DNA of 64,000 bases from Streptomyces sp. ISL-100 (GTDB taxonomy: Bacteria > Actinomycetota > Actinomycetes > Streptomycetales > Streptomycetaceae), in contig NZ_JAGGOK010000012.1 in NCBI RefSeq assembly GCF_018614615.1, positions 1-64,000 of the forward strand. Direction: 5' to 3'. The stretch's first letter is position 1. Each line of letters begins with the position of its first letter. The notes beneath the pieces are model-generated. The model was not told where the DNA came from. It saw only the letters and a program-made list of their open reading frames with translations, and ran no database searches. Below are positions 26,699 through 37,562 of this stretch, piece by piece. Made by a program: the position numbers and the translations under genes.

Positions 26699-27679
26699 TC
26701 ACTTTCCGGAGAGGCGGGCCGCTTCGGCACGCAGGTCGCGGCGCAGCTCCTTGGGCAGCGAGAAGGTGATCGACTCGTCGGCGGTCTTCACCGTCTCGAC
26801 GTCGCCGTAACCACGCTCGGCCAGCCATTCCAGTACGCCGTCGACCAGGACGTCGGGCACCGAGGCGCCGGAGGTCAGACCGACCGTCGTGACGCCTTCC
26901 AGCCACGCCTCGTCGATCTCGTCGGCGAAGTCCACCAGGTGCGCGGCGGGGGCGCCCGCGTCCAGGGCGACCTCCACCATGCGGATGGAGTTCGAGGAGT
27001 TCTTGGAGCCCACGACGATGACGAGCTGCGCGTCCTCGGCGAGCTTCTTGACCGCGATCTGGCGGTTCTGCGTGGCGTAGCAGATGTCGTCGCTGGGAGG
27101 CGAGAGCAGGTTCGGGAACTTCTGCTTCAGCGCGTCGACCGTCTCCATCGTCTCGTCGACCGACAGCGTGGTCTGGGAGAGCCAGACGACCTTCGACTCG
27201 TCGCGTACGGAGACGTTGGCGACGTCCTCGGGGCCGTCGACCAGGGTGATGTGGTCGGGGGCCTCGCCGGAGGTGCCGATGACTTCCTCGTGGCCCTCGT
27301 GGCCGATCAGGAGGATGTCGTAGTCCTCCTTGGCGAAACGGACGGCTTCCTTGTGGACCTTGGTGACCAGCGGGCAGGTCGCGTCGATCGTCGCGAGCTT
27401 CCGCTCGGCGGCCTCCTCGTGCACGGTCGGCGCGACGCCATGCGCGGAGAACATGACGATCGAGCCCTCGGGGACCTCCGCCGTCACGTCGACGAAGATC
27501 GCACCCTTCTTCTCCAGGGTCTGCACGACGTACTTGTTGTGGACGATCTCGTGCCGGACGTAGATCGGCGCCCCGTACTGCTCCAGGGCCTTCTCCACGG
27601 CGATCACGGCACGGTCCACGCCCGCGCAGTAGCCACGGGGAGCGGCGAGAAGGACACGACGGGCGGCGGTAGCAGTCAT
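26699..27679 (-). CDS. ispH: 4-hydroxy-3-methylbut-2-enyl diphosphate reductase
   Basis: This [4Fe-4S] enzyme of about 326 aa catalyses the last step of the MEP isoprenoid pathway. The three cluster cysteines lie in [21 protein letters not shown] and [10 protein letters not shown], and the HxE/GH substrate motifs are present ([13 protein letters not shown]). Met at 27688 is an alternative start; a long upstream extension in the same frame has no family similarity. This is the housekeeping LytB/IspH of the genome. Confidence 0.95.
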   Translation of the reverse strand: MTATAARRVLLAAPRGYCAGVDRAVIAVEKALEQYGAPIYVRHEIVHNKYVVQTLEKKGAIFVDVTAEVPEGSIVMFSAHGVAPTVHEEAAERKLATIDATCPLVTKVHKEAVRFAKEDYDILLIGHEGHEEVIGTSGEAPDHITLVDGPEDVANVSVRDESKVVWLSQTTLSVDETMETVDALKQKFPNLLSPPSDDICYATQNRQIAVKKLAEDAQLVIVVGSKNSSNSIRMVEVALDAGAPAAHLVDFADEIDEAWLEGVTTVGLTSGASVPDVLVDGVLEWLAERGYGDVETVKTADESITFSLPKELRRDLRAEAARLSGK

Positions 27680-27775
27680 GTCCACCATCGTAAGGCCGCG
27701 CCACGCAGGCCAGGGGACGCCGCAGACCGCCTCGGTGATCAAGACTGAACGCCTGGTTCTACGTACGGAGGCGCG

Positions 27776-29158
27776 ATGGCCGTGACCGTGAGGGAGACCG
27801 AGGGGCTGCGGCGGAGTCTCGGATTCCGCGACCTCGTCGTCTACGGGCTGCTTTTCATCGCCCCCTTGGCGCCCGTCGGCGTATTCGGGACGCTCGACGC
27901 CAAGTCGCACGGAGCGGTGGCCCTCGTCTATCTCGTCGCGACGGTCGCGATGGCGTTCACCGCGTTCAGCTACGCCCAAATGGTGCGGGTGGTCCCGCAA
28001 GGCGGGCTCGGTCTTCGCGTACGCCCGCAAGGCGCTCGGCGAGGGCCCCGGATTCATCGCCGGCTGGATGGCGATGCTCGACTACGTGCTCATTCCGGCG
28101 GTCGCCTATCTCTTCTCGGGGATCGCGATGCACGCGCTCGTGCCGCCGTTTCGCAGTGGGTGTGGACGGCGCTCGCGGTGGTGGTGACCACGGGGCTGAA
28201 CATGTGGGGCGTACGGGCGGCCGCGCGCGTGGGCTTCGCGGTGCTCGCCATGGAGATCGTGGTGCTGGGGGTCTTCGTGGTGGCCGCCGTCGCGGTGCTC
28301 ATGCATGACGGGGCGCGTCGCGGCTGGCTGTCGCCGCTGACCGGCGACGGTTCCATGGGCGCCCTCTCGCTCGCGGCGGTCCTCGGTGCGGTGTCGGTTG
28401 TGGTGCTGTCGTATCTCGGGTTCGACGCGATCGCGTCGTTCGCGGAGGAGGTTACTGGCGGGTCGGCGAAGGTGGCACGGGCGGTGCTGTTCTGCCTGGG
28501 GCTCGCGGGCGCGCTGTTCATGGCGCAGACGTATCTCGCGGCGCTGCTCCAGCCGGTGTCTGCGGCGGAGCTCGCCGCGGATCCGGGGAAGCAGGGGACC
28601 GCGTTCTACGACGCGCTCGATACGTCGATCGCGACCTGGCTGGGTGACTTGGTGGCGGTGAGCAAGGCGATCGGCGCGGCGTTCGCGGCGCTGGCGGGGC
28701 AGGCGGCGGCCGGTCGGCTGCTGTTCGCGATGGCCAGGGAGCGGCGGCTGCCGCGCGTACTGGCGAAGGTGGATGCCGATTCGGGCGTACCGCGGATCGC
28801 GCTGGCCGTGGTGACGCTGGTGGCGGCGGTGTGGGCGTCCCGGCGCGACGACGGCCTGGACCATCTGGTGTCGGTGGTCGACATCGGGGCGCTGACGGCG
28901 TTCGTGCTGCTGCACGCGTCGGTGGTGGGCTGGTTCGCCGTACGGAGGCTGGAAGGGCCGCCGGTGTGGTGGCGGCACGTGCTGCTGCCGGTGCTGGGTG
29001 CGGCGGTGGCGGTCGCGGTGATCGTGGAGGCGTCGGGCACGGCGCAGGCGGTGGGCGCGGTGTGGCTGGTGGTGGGGCTGGTGGTGGTGGCCGTGCAACG
29101 GGGCGTCGGACCGGCATGGGTGTCAGTCCCGGCGGCTAGCCTTCGTACATGGCTCTGA
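27776..29158 (+). CDS. APC-family amino-acid permease with two compensating indels
   Basis: This 460-aa polytopic transporter of the APC superfamily (about 12 membrane spans) starts [21 protein letters not shown]. Residues of about 76-126 are abnormal (Arg-rich, no hydrophobicity) in the read frame. The alternative frame from about 28004 to 28150 gives [20 protein letters not shown] and then a membrane span followed by [12 protein letters not shown], exactly the expected third-helix region. One extra base near 28001-28003 and one missing base near 28147-28149 explain this. The protein as read would lose a conserved membrane segment, so either the sequence has errors or the gene is damaged. 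Confidence 0.8.
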   Translation: MAVTVRETEGLRRSLGFRDLVVYGLLFIAPLAPVGVFGTLDAKSHGAVALVYLVATVAMAFTAFSYAQMVRVVPQGGLGLRVRPQGARRGPRIHRRLDGDARLRAHSGGRLSLLGDRDARARAAVSQWVWTALAVVVTTGLNMWGVRAAARVGFAVLAMEIVVLGVFVVAAVAVLMHDGARRGWLSPLTGDGSMGALSLAAVLGAVSVVVLSYLGFDAIASFAEEVTGGSAKVARAVLFCLGLAGALFMAQTYLAALLQPVSAAELAADPGKQGTAFYDALDTSIATWLGDLVAVSKAIGAAFAALAGQAAAGRLLFAMARERRLPRVLAKVDADSGVPRIALAVVTLVAAVWASRRDDGLDHLVSVVDIGALTAFVLLHASVVGWFAVRRLEGPPVWWRHVLLPVLGAAVAVAVIVEASGTAQAVGAVWLVVGLVVVAVQRGVGPAWVSVPAASLRTWL

Positions 29159-30357
29159 ATACGTCCGCCGACGCCCCGCTGCCGGTCGGTCAGGTCTCGC
29201 GCCTCATCGGCGGGTGGATCGACCGGCTCGGCTCGGTGTGGGTCGAGGGGCAGATCACGCAGATCTCGCGCAGGCCGGGCGCCGGGGTCGTCTTTCTGAC
29301 GCTGCGGGACCCTTCGCACGACATCTCGGTGGGCGTGACGTGCTTCAGGCAGGTCTTCGACCCGATCGCGGACGTGGTGGCGGAGGGCGCGCGGGTCGTG
29401 GTGCACGCGAAGCCCGAGTGGTACGCGCCGCGCGGGCAGCTGTCGCTGCGCGCGACGGCGATAAAGCCGGTGGGGATCGGCGAGCTGCTCGCGCGGCTTG
29501 AGCAGCTGAAGAAGGTGCTGGCGGGCGAGGGGCTCTTCGCGCTGGACCGCAAGCGGCCCCTGCCGTTTCTGCCGCACCGCATCGGGCTCGTCACGGGCCG
29601 GGCGTCGGCGGCCGAGCGCGACGTCCTGGAGAACGCGCGCCGGCGCTGGCCCGCCGTCCGCTTCGAAGTGCGGAACGTGGCGGTGCAGGGGGTGAGCGCG
29701 GTCGCGCAGGTCGTCCAGGCGGTCAAGGAGCTGGACGAGCTGCCGGACGTCGACGTGATCATCGTGGCGCGGGGCGGGGGCAGCGTCGAGGACCTGCTGC
29801 CGTTCTCGGACGAGCAGCTCGTACGGACCGTGTTCGGGTGCCGTACGCCGGTGGTGTCGGCGATCGGGCACGAGCCGGACTCGCCGCTGCTGGATCTGGT
29901 GGCCGACGTCCGGGCTTCGACGCCGACTGACGCGGCGAAGAAGGTCGTGCCGGACGTCGGCGAGGAGCTGAACCGCGTCCAGCTGCTGCGCGACCGGGCG
30001 CTGCGGACCGTACGCGGACTGATGGACCGCGAGGAGCGGGGGCTGGCGCACGCGCTGGCCCGCCCGGTGATGGAGCGGCCGCACCGGATGGTGGAGGACC
30101 GCGAGGCGGAGGTCGAGGCGCTGGTGGCGCGCAGCCGGCGCACGCTGGGGCACCTGCTGGACCGCGCCGACTCGGAGCTGTCACACACCCGGGCGCGGGT
30201 GGTGGCCCTTTCTCCCGCGGCCACGCTGGAACGGGGGTACGCGGTGCTTCAGCGGGGGGACGGCGGCGTGGTCCGCTCCCCGGACGAGGTCACGGCGGGC
30301 GACGAGCTGCGGGCGCGGGTGGCGGAGGGCGAGTTCACAGTGCGGGTCGCGGAGTGA
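29149..30357 (+). CDS. xseA: Exodeoxyribonuclease VII large subunit
   Basis: This 402-aa catalytic subunit has an N-terminal OB-fold ([20 protein letters not shown]) and the catalytic core with [18 protein letters not shown] and [15 protein letters not shown]...[25 protein letters not shown]. It degrades single-stranded DNA with XseB and acts in repair and recombination. It overlaps the end of the permease gene by 10 nt and lies 28 nt before xseB. Confidence 0.95.
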   Translation: MALNTSADAPLPVGQVSRLIGGWIDRLGSVWVEGQITQISRRPGAGVVFLTLRDPSHDISVGVTCFRQVFDPIADVVAEGARVVVHAKPEWYAPRGQLSLRATAIKPVGIGELLARLEQLKKVLAGEGLFALDRKRPLPFLPHRIGLVTGRASAAERDVLENARRRWPAVRFEVRNVAVQGVSAVAQVVQAVKELDELPDVDVIIVARGGGSVEDLLPFSDEQLVRTVFGCRTPVVSAIGHEPDSPLLDLVADVRASTPTDAAKKVVPDVGEELNRVQLLRDRALRTVRGLMDREERGLAHALARPVMERPHRMVEDREAEVEALVARSRRTLGHLLDRADSELSHTRARVVALSPAATLERGYAVLQRGDGGVVRSPDEVTAGDELRARVAEGEFTVRVAE

Positions 30358-30385
30358 CCTCGTACTCACACATAGGGTGGATCAC

Positions 30386-30598
30386 ATGGCACAGACGGAC
30401 GAAGCAGCGACGACCCTCGGGTACGAGCAGGCCCGGGACGAGCTGATCGACGTCGTACGGCGCCTGGAAGCGGGCGGTACGACGCTGGAGGAATCGCTGG
30501 CTCTGTGGGAGCGCGGCGAGGAGCTGGCGAAGGTCTGCCGGCGGTGGCTGGAGGGGGCCAGGGCGCGCCTGGACGCTTCGCTCGCCGACGAGAGCTGA
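30386..30598 (+). CDS. xseB: Exodeoxyribonuclease VII small subunit
   Basis: This 70-aa helical subunit has the family pattern GYEQARDELIDVVRRLEAGGTTLEESLALWERGEELAKVC as a pair of helices that wrap the large subunit. A Met three codons upstream is an alternative start. It follows xseA as usual for this operon. Confidence 0.93.
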   Translation: MAQTDEAATTLGYEQARDELIDVVRRLEAGGTTLEESLALWERGEELAKVCRRWLEGARARLDASLADES

Positions 30599-30725
30599 GG
30601 GCGGGGACACATAGGGGCCGCTGTGAAGTGGATCACCATCGCGCGGTTTTAGTTGAAAGTTAATACATCTTCGCTTACGGTGAGATCACAGCCTGATCCC
30701 CTTGTCCGTCCGGAAGGTAAGCCGC

Positions 30726-31316
30726 ATGTCTCTCGTTCTTGACCCCGCCGCCCAGGACCTCCTCTTCCGTGAGGCCCGCACTGCGAACACCTTCACCGAC
30801 GAGCCGGTGACCGAGGAGCAGGTCCAGGCGATCTACGACCTGGTCAAGTTCGGCCCGACCGCGTTCAACCAGTCGCCGCTGCGCGTCGTCCTGGTCCGCT
30901 CCGCCGAGGCCCGCGAGCGCCTCGTCCCCCTCATGGCCGAGGGCAACCAGCCGAAGACCGCCTCCGCCCCGCTGGTCGCGATCCTCGCCGCAGACAACGA
31001 GTTCCACGAGGAGCTCCCGGCGCTGCTTCCGCACTTCCCGCAGGCCAAGGACATGTTCTTCTCGGAGCGCCCGGCCCGCGAGTCGGCCGCCGGCCTCAAC
31101 GCCGCACTCCAGGCCGCCTACTTCATCGTCGGCGTCCGCGCCGCCGGTCTGGCCGCGGGCCCGATGACGGGCTTCGACTTCGCCGCCGTCCAGAAGGAGT
31201 TCCTGGACGACGACCACACCCCGCTGATGATCGTCAACATCGGCAAGCCGGGCGAGGACGCATGGTTCCCGCGCTCCCCGCGCCTGACCTACGACGAGGT
31301 CATCACCACCGTCTGA
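30726..31316 (+). CDS. Nitroreductase-fold malonic semialdehyde reductase-like (RutE/HadB type)
   Basis: This 196-aa flavin-dependent reductase of the nitroreductase superfamily, RutE-like subgroup, has FREARTANTFTDEPVTEEQ, YDLVKFGPTAFNQSPLRVV, a C-terminal GPMTGFD and a final NIGKPG motif. These fit 3-hydroxypropionate/malonic semialdehyde reductases. GGAAGG lies 8 nt upstream of the chosen ATG. An AT-rich spacer (about 30640-30670) probably contains its promoter. Confidence 0.8.
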   Translation: MSLVLDPAAQDLLFREARTANTFTDEPVTEEQVQAIYDLVKFGPTAFNQSPLRVVLVRSAEARERLVPLMAEGNQPKTASAPLVAILAADNEFHEELPALLPHFPQAKDMFFSERPARESAAGLNAALQAAYFIVGVRAAGLAAGPMTGFDFAAVQKEFLDDDHTPLMIVNIGKPGEDAWFPRSPRLTYDEVITTV

Positions 31317-31336
31317 GCACGCGACACGCAAGACGT

Positions 31337-31376
31337 GACGAAGCCGCCGCACCCCGAGGGGTACGGCGGCTTCGTC
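31337..31376. terminator. Bidirectional terminator hairpin
   Basis: GACGAAGCCGCCG and CGGCGGCTTCGTC form a 13-bp stem, with a smaller CCCC/GGGG stem inside the loop. It separates the nitroreductase-like gene from the convergent DUF4245 gene. Confidence 0.8.
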
Positions 31377-31419
31377 GTGTCAGTCGATGCAGTCGACATC
31401 AGCAGATGTCAGTCGCGCT

Positions 31420-31950
31420 TCAGGACTTCTTCGCTTCCAGCGCCTCGGCCATCTCCGTCAGCCGCTCCTGCGACGCCGTGCCCGTGACCACCGTCGTCGC
31501 ACCCTTTTCCTCGCACACCAGCGCGTCGTACTTCGGGCCCTCCCAGCGCTGCCAGGTCTCGCCGCCGACCCGCAGGGTCTTCTCGGTCTTCGTCGCCCGC
31601 TGGCTCACCTTGTGGACGAACTTCTCCGCCGGCCCGTTCGACTGCTCGACCGCGACATACTCCCGGTCCGGGTCGAGGAAGCCCAGGTGCCAGGAGTTGC
31701 CGTCCTGCCGGTCGTACGTGACCGACGTCGGCTTCCAGGTCTCCGGGAGCCCGACGGGGGCCGCCACCGGGTACGGCGCCGCCCGCCGCGCCGTGATGAG
31801 CTCGACCCGGTAGTCGACCGGCTTGATGGGGTCCGCCGAGTCGTCATGCGGGATGAACACGTAGACGCTCGCGGCGACGGCACCGATCGCCGCCATCGAC
31901 AGCATCATGCTCCGGACCGTCTGCTTGCCTGTGCCTTTCATACCTGCCAC
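31420..31950 (-). CDS. DUF4245 membrane-anchored protein
   Basis: This protein of about 176 aa has one N-terminal membrane span (MLSMAAIGAVAASVYVFIPH) and an extracytoplasmic DUF4245 domain containing SVTYDRQDGNSWHLGFLDPD and a C-terminal TGTASQERLTEMAEAL. The function is unknown; the family is actinobacterial and typically divergent from glpX, as here. The GTG start (VAGMKGTGK) fits family N-termini. ATG 31968 or ATG 31941 are alternatives. Confidence 0.85.
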   Translation of the reverse strand: MAGMKGTGKQTVRSMMLSMAAIGAVAASVYVFIPHDDSADPIKPVDYRVELITARRAAPYPVAAPVGLPETWKPTSVTYDRQDGNSWHLGFLDPDREYVAVEQSNGPAEKFVHKVSQRATKTEKTLRVGGETWQRWEGPKYDALVCEEKGATTVVTGTASQERLTEMAEALEAKKS

Positions 31951-32111
31951 GCCCCCATGGTCCCCCATGCCCTGCCACCGCCCGCGCGAGGGGCATCTCA
32001 TCCCGATATGCCGCTCATACGTGCCCCGCTCTGCTCATTTTGTCGACGTACCGATAGAGTCGGCAGCACCCTCTTTACTCCGGCCGTCGCCGTACAGAAA
32101 GGTGCGCTCCG

Positions 32112-33143
32112 ATGACCGAGCACCATCTTCCGTCTCAGCTCGAGGTCTCGCCCGAGGCCCCCGACCGCAACCTGGCCCTGGAGCTCGTCCGGGTCACCGA
32201 GGCCGCTGCCATGGCCGCCGGGCGGTGGGTCGGCCGCGGTGACAAGATCGGCGCGGACGGCGCAGCGGTGAAGGCCATGCGGACCCTGGTCTCGACTGTC
32301 TCGATGAACGGCATTGTCGTCATCGGCGAAGGCGAGAAGGACGAAGCCCCGATGCTCTTCAACGGGGAACGTGTCGGCGACGGCACCGGCGCCGAGGTCG
32401 ACATCGCGGTCGACCCGATCGACGGCACCACGCTCAACGCAAAGGGCATGCCGAACGCCATCGCCGTGCTCGCCGCCGCCGACCGCGGCACCATGTTCGA
32501 CCCGTCCGCGGTCTTCTACATGGAGAAGCTGGTCACCGGTCCGGAGGCCGCCGACTTCGTCGACATCAACGCCCCCGTCTCGGTCAACATCCGCCGGGTC
32601 GCCAAGGCCAAGAACTCGACCCCCGAAGACGTCACCGTGATGATCCTCGACCGCCCCCGTCACGAGGGCATCGTCAAGGAGATCCGCGAGACGGGCGCCC
32701 GGATCAAGTTCATCTCGGACGGCGACGTCGCGGGCTCGGTCATGGCGGTGCGCGAAGGCACGGGCGTCGACATGCTCATGGGCATCGGCGGTACGCCCGA
32801 GGGCATCATCTCGGCATGCGCGATCAAGTGCCTCGGCGGCACGATCCAGGGCAAGCTGTGGCCCAAGGACGAGGCCGAGCGCCAGCGCGCCCTCGACGCG
32901 GGTCACGACCTCGACCGCGTACTGCACACGAACGACCTGGTCAGCGGCGACAACGTGTTCTTCGTCGCCACCGGCATCACGGACGGCGAGCTGCTGCGCG
33001 GCGTCCGCTACCGCTCGGAGACCGCCACCACGCAGTCCCTGGTGATGCGCTCGAAGTCGGGCACGATCCGCCAGATCGACTCGACGCACCGCCTCTCGAA
33101 GCTGCGCGCCTACAGCGCCATCGACTTCGACCGCGCGAAGTAG
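32112..33143 (+). CDS. glpX: Class II fructose-1,6-bisphosphatase
   Basis: This 343-aa GlpX-type phosphatase of gluconeogenesis has [15 protein letters not shown], the metal-binding [11 protein letters not shown] and [16 protein letters not shown], and [24 protein letters not shown] near the end. The length is standard. It is divergent from DUF4245, a pair also kept in other actinobacteria. Confidence 0.95.
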   Translation: MTEHHLPSQLEVSPEAPDRNLALELVRVTEAAAMAAGRWVGRGDKIGADGAAVKAMRTLVSTVSMNGIVVIGEGEKDEAPMLFNGERVGDGTGAEVDIAVDPIDGTTLNAKGMPNAIAVLAAADRGTMFDPSAVFYMEKLVTGPEAADFVDINAPVSVNIRRVAKAKNSTPEDVTVMILDRPRHEGIVKEIRETGARIKFISDGDVAGSVMAVREGTGVDMLMGIGGTPEGIISACAIKCLGGTIQGKLWPKDEAERQRALDAGHDLDRVLHTNDLVSGDNVFFVATGITDGELLRGVRYRSETATTQSLVMRSKSGTIRQIDSTHRLSKLRAYSAIDFDRAK

Positions 33144-33180
33144 CACCTGGCGAAGTAGCACCGGTACTAAGCGGTGCGAG

Positions 33181-33219
33181 AAAGGGGCGGCCCCGGCTGT
33201 AAGCGGGGGGCGCCCCTTT
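33181..33219. terminator. Rho-independent-type terminator after glpX
   Basis: AAAGGGGCG pairs with CGCCCCTTT around an inner CCCC/GGGG stem, followed by a T-run (TTTTTCTC). It serves glpX and possibly the convergent WhiB gene. Confidence 0.8.
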
Positions 33220-33241
33220 TTCTCACTTCTTGATCAGCCGG

Positions 33242-33610
33242 TCAGCCGGCGGCGGCGATCCTGCCCGCCTGGGCCGCCTGGCCCAGCTCCATCTCGCGCC
33301 GCCTGCGCCTGGCCAGCACCACCCGGCGCTCGGCCGCGGTCAGGCCGCCCCAGACGCCGTACGGCTCGGGCTGGAGCAGCGCGTGCTCCCGGCACTCGAC
33401 CATCACGGGACAGCGCGCACAGACCCGCTTCGCGGCTTCTTCCCGGGCCAGCCTCGCGGCCGTCGGCTCCTTTGAAGGGGCAAAGAACAGCCCGGCTTCG
33501 TCCCGGCGGCACACCGCCTCCGTGTGCCATGGGCCGGCCTGATCCCGGGCCGGCGCGCGCTGCGACGGAACGGCGGCGACCTGCAGGGACTGATGCGGCG
33601 GATGCGGCAC
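33242..33610 (-). CDS. WhiB-family iron-sulfur transcription factor
   Basis: This 122-aa protein has the four Wbl cysteines (one in AVCRRDEAG, then CARCPVMVEC) that bind a [4Fe-4S] cluster, and the G-V-W-G-G turn (YGVWGGLTAAERR). The basic C-terminal tail is for DNA binding or sigma-factor interaction. Wbl proteins control development, redox and antibiotic responses by binding the housekeeping sigma factor. The N-terminal 30 residues are poorly conserved and the exact start is uncertain. Confidence 0.92.
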   Translation of the reverse strand: MPHPPHQSLQVAAVPSQRAPARDQAGPWHTEAVCRRDEAGLFFAPSKEPTAARLAREEAAKRVCARCPVMVECREHALLQPEPYGVWGGLTAAERRVVLARRRRREMELGQAAQAGRIAAAG

Positions 33611-33712
33611 GGTCTACTCCTGACGACGGCTTCGGGAGCGAGCAGCGATGCAGCGTTCCCTACCCGCTGTGCGCGCGCCTATGCACAGGGTTTCGAACCG
33701 TCTCAGCGGGCG

Positions 33713-34393
33713 TCAGTGCCCGAGGTGTTTGCGCATGCGACCGCGCAGGTCCGTGATGCGCTTTCCGCGCTTGGGCTTGGCCTCGATGTTGCCGAACACC
33801 GAGTACCCGTTGATCACTACGACCGGCGCCTCGGGGTTGTCGGCCTCAAGGGTGTCGACCTCGAAGTTCCCGAAGATCCCGGTGCCGCCGCCGCGCAGCG
33901 TGATGTTCTCGGGGACCCGCACCTCGACGTTGCCGAACAGCGAGGTCACGTTGATCACGGTCAGCCGCTGGCCGAAAAGCGCCTCTGTGAGGTCGATCTC
34001 CACGCTGCCGAAGAGCGCGAAGGCGTTCGTCCTGCCGCCGATCCGCCAGCGGCCCTTGCGGGTCGAGCTGCTGAAGACGGCGATCAGGTTCTCCGCCACG
34101 GCCGGCAGTGAGGGATCGACCGGGTCGTACGCCGCCGAGGCCGGCTCGCGCCGGGCGTCACCCCCTGGGGTGGGCAAGTCCTGGACCAGCGGCTCCAGTT
34201 CGGCGAGCGTCTTGGCGCGGTAGACCGAGTCGATACGGTCGGAGTGCTCCTCGGCGGTCAGCCTGCCCTCGGCCATGGCGTCGCGCAGGATGTCCGCGGT
34301 CCGGTCCCGGTCCGCGTCGGACGCACGGATGGCGGCGGGCTGCTGGGGGTGCCCGCGACCAGAGGTCGCTGAATGATGCTTGTCGAGGTCCAC
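33713..34393 (-). CDS. DUF1707 plus cell-wall-active antibiotics response-like protein
   Basis: This 226-aa protein starts with a DUF1707/SHOCT-like helical module (IRASDADRDRTADILRDAMAEGRLTAEEHSDRIDSVYRAKT). It is followed by a beta-rich LiaF-C-terminal-like domain with repeated F-G-N/S turns (FALFGSVEIDL, TSLFGNVEVRVPENI, GIFGNFEVDT, SVFGNIEAK). Proteins of this kind are linked to envelope stress sensing. It has no signal peptide or membrane span, so a cytoplasmic or peripheral location is likely. Confidence 0.8.
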   Translation of the reverse strand: MDLDKHHSATSGRGHPQQPAAIRASDADRDRTADILRDAMAEGRLTAEEHSDRIDSVYRAKTLAELEPLVQDLPTPGGDARREPASAAYDPVDPSLPAVAENLIAVFSSSTRKGRWRIGGRTNAFALFGSVEIDLTEALFGQRLTVINVTSLFGNVEVRVPENITLRGGGTGIFGNFEVDTLEADNPEAPVVVINGYSVFGNIEAKPKRGKRITDLRGRMRKHLGH

Positions 34394-34553
34394 CGCCCCA
34401 GCGTACCGAAACGCGATAGATCGCGACTAGTGCGTACGGCTGCCAACTGAGCGCCAACTGAGCCTTACCTCACAGACCGGACGCCCCGACGGCGTCTTAC
34501 GCTGGTGGGCGCACTGCGCCAATGGAGGCCAGTTGCCGTCTGCCGAGTGAGGA

Positions 34554-36239
<1,686 letters not shown>

Positions 36240-36264
36240 CAGCGTCCCCGTCCCGGCATCTGCC

Positions 36265-36297
36265 CTGCCCCCGACCGCGCATCGCGGTCGGGGGCAG
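36265..36297. terminator. Strong hairpin terminator after the class I fumarase
   Basis: CTGCCCCCGACCGCG and CGCGGTCGGGGGCAG form a perfect 15-bp stem with a 3-nt loop, 26 nt after the stop codon. Confidence 0.85.
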
Positions 36298-36320
36298 TCG
36301 CCGTTCTCGCCCGCAGCGCG

Positions 36321-36354
36321 CTCTACTTCTGTAGAGTCCTCTACAGAAGTAGAG
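36321..36354. promoter_or_regulatory. 34-bp double palindrome, probable TetR operator
   Basis: Two half-sites CTCTAC-TTCT-GTAGAG and CTCTAC-AGAA-GTAGAG, each itself palindromic, are separated by TC and form a larger perfect inverted repeat. The site lies 21 nt before the SRPBCC start, in the only promoter region of the SRPBCC/TetR pair. It is therefore the obvious autoregulatory operator of the TetR protein encoded second in that unit. Confidence 0.75.
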
Positions 36355-36375
36355 TCCGGGCAGAGAGGTCCATCG

Positions 36376-36933
36376 ATGAGCACGCTCGCCGACCGGTTCG
36401 TTCCCCACCCCCACTTCGCCTCGGCGCACGAGGCCGTCATCCCGGCCCCTGCCGAGGCCGTGTGGGCAGCCGTCCAGGAGTTCGACAGGACCGGCGGATT
36501 CAAAAACGTCCGGGCGGTCCGCGCACTGGTCGCCGTCCGCCGGATCCTCGGCCGGCTCCGTAACCGGGGCGGATCGTACGACGACATACCGACCATGTCC
36601 GTCCCGCTCGCCGAGGACCCGCCCCGCGAAGTGGTGCACGGCATCGTGGGTCAGTGGTGGACGATGGGAGGCGCCGCGAACCGTACGGACGTCGTCGGCG
36701 CCGAGGCGTTCCTGGCGTTCGCCGAACCGAACCACGCGAAGGCGGTGTTCGTACTGCAACTCACCGAGTCACCGGACGGCCGGAGCACCAGGGTCGTCAC
36801 CGAGACGCGCGTCGTGTGCACCGATCACCGGGCGCGGCGGGCGATGGGACGCTACTGGCTGGTGATCCGTCCGTTCAGCGGCCTCACCCGCAGGCTGATG
36901 CTCGGGGAGCTGAGGAAGCGGGCGACAGCGTGA
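36376..36933 (+). CDS. SRPBCC (START-like) family protein
   Basis: This 185-aa protein is of the polyketide-cyclase/START-like fold. It has an HEAVIPAPAEAVWAAVQEFD opening strand-helix, a central region with IVGQWWTMGGAANR, a long beta-sheet, and a C-terminal helix ending GLTRRLMLGELRKRA. These cavities bind hydrophobic ligands. The stop overlaps the TetR start (GTGA), so the ligand of one may be the inducer of the other. Confidence 0.75.
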   Translation: MSTLADRFVPHPHFASAHEAVIPAPAEAVWAAVQEFDRTGGFKNVRAVRALVAVRRILGRLRNRGGSYDDIPTMSVPLAEDPPREVVHGIVGQWWTMGGAANRTDVVGAEAFLAFAEPNHAKAVFVLQLTESPDGRSTRVVTETRVVCTDHRARRAMGRYWLVIRPFSGLTRRLMLGELRKRATA

Positions 36934-37529
36934 GCCGGAGCCCGCGGGTGGCGGCCCTGCTGCATGCCGCCGTCTCGATCATCGCCTGCGAGGGGCTGCG
37001 CGGCCTCACGCACCGGGCGGTCGACGCCCGGGCGAACGTGCCGATGGGTTCAACGAGTTACTACTTCCGCACCCGGGAGAAGCTGCTGGCCGGCGTCGTC
37101 GCACTCATCGCCGAGGAGGAGCTGGCCGACATCGGGCAGGCCGCAGTGGCCGGGGAGTTCGCGTCCGCCCCGCCGGTCCGGCAGGTGGCCGACCGGTTCG
37201 CGGGCGTACTGGCCCACTGGCTCGGCCCGGAGCGGGAGCGCACCCGGGCCCGGCTGGAGATCCTGCTGACCTCCGGCCGTCCCGACGACGAGACCGGCGG
37301 CGAGCTGCGGCGCGCCAGGGAACGCTTCGTCGAGCAGGCCCGCCTGGTGGCGGCCGAGCTCGGCAGCCCGAACCCCGCGGAAGGCGGTCGGATCGTCGTG
37401 GCGTTCGCCGAGGGGCTCACCTACGACGGGGTGGTCCGACCGGGGCCCGACACCACCGACCGGGCCACACTGCGGCAGGCGCTGGAGACCGTCCTCACCG
37501 CCCTGGCCACGCCGTGCGGGCCCCGGTGA
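36930..37529 (+). CDS. TetR-family transcriptional regulator
   Basis: This 199-aa protein has an N-terminal TetR helix-turn-helix (AALLHAAVSIIACEGLRGLTHRAVDARANVPMGS, then TSYYFRTREKLL) and an all-helical ligand domain. The GTG start is fixed by the 4-nt overlap with the SRPBCC stop. It probably represses its own operon through the double palindrome upstream. Confidence 0.9.
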   Translation: MSRSPRVAALLHAAVSIIACEGLRGLTHRAVDARANVPMGSTSYYFRTREKLLAGVVALIAEEELADIGQAAVAGEFASAPPVRQVADRFAGVLAHWLGPERERTRARLEILLTSGRPDDETGGELRRARERFVEQARLVAAELGSPNPAEGGRIVVAFAEGLTYDGVVRPGPDTTDRATLRQALETVLTALATPCGPR

Positions 37530-37562
37530 AAGGGCCCGCACCATCGCGCCACGCCGTCGCGG

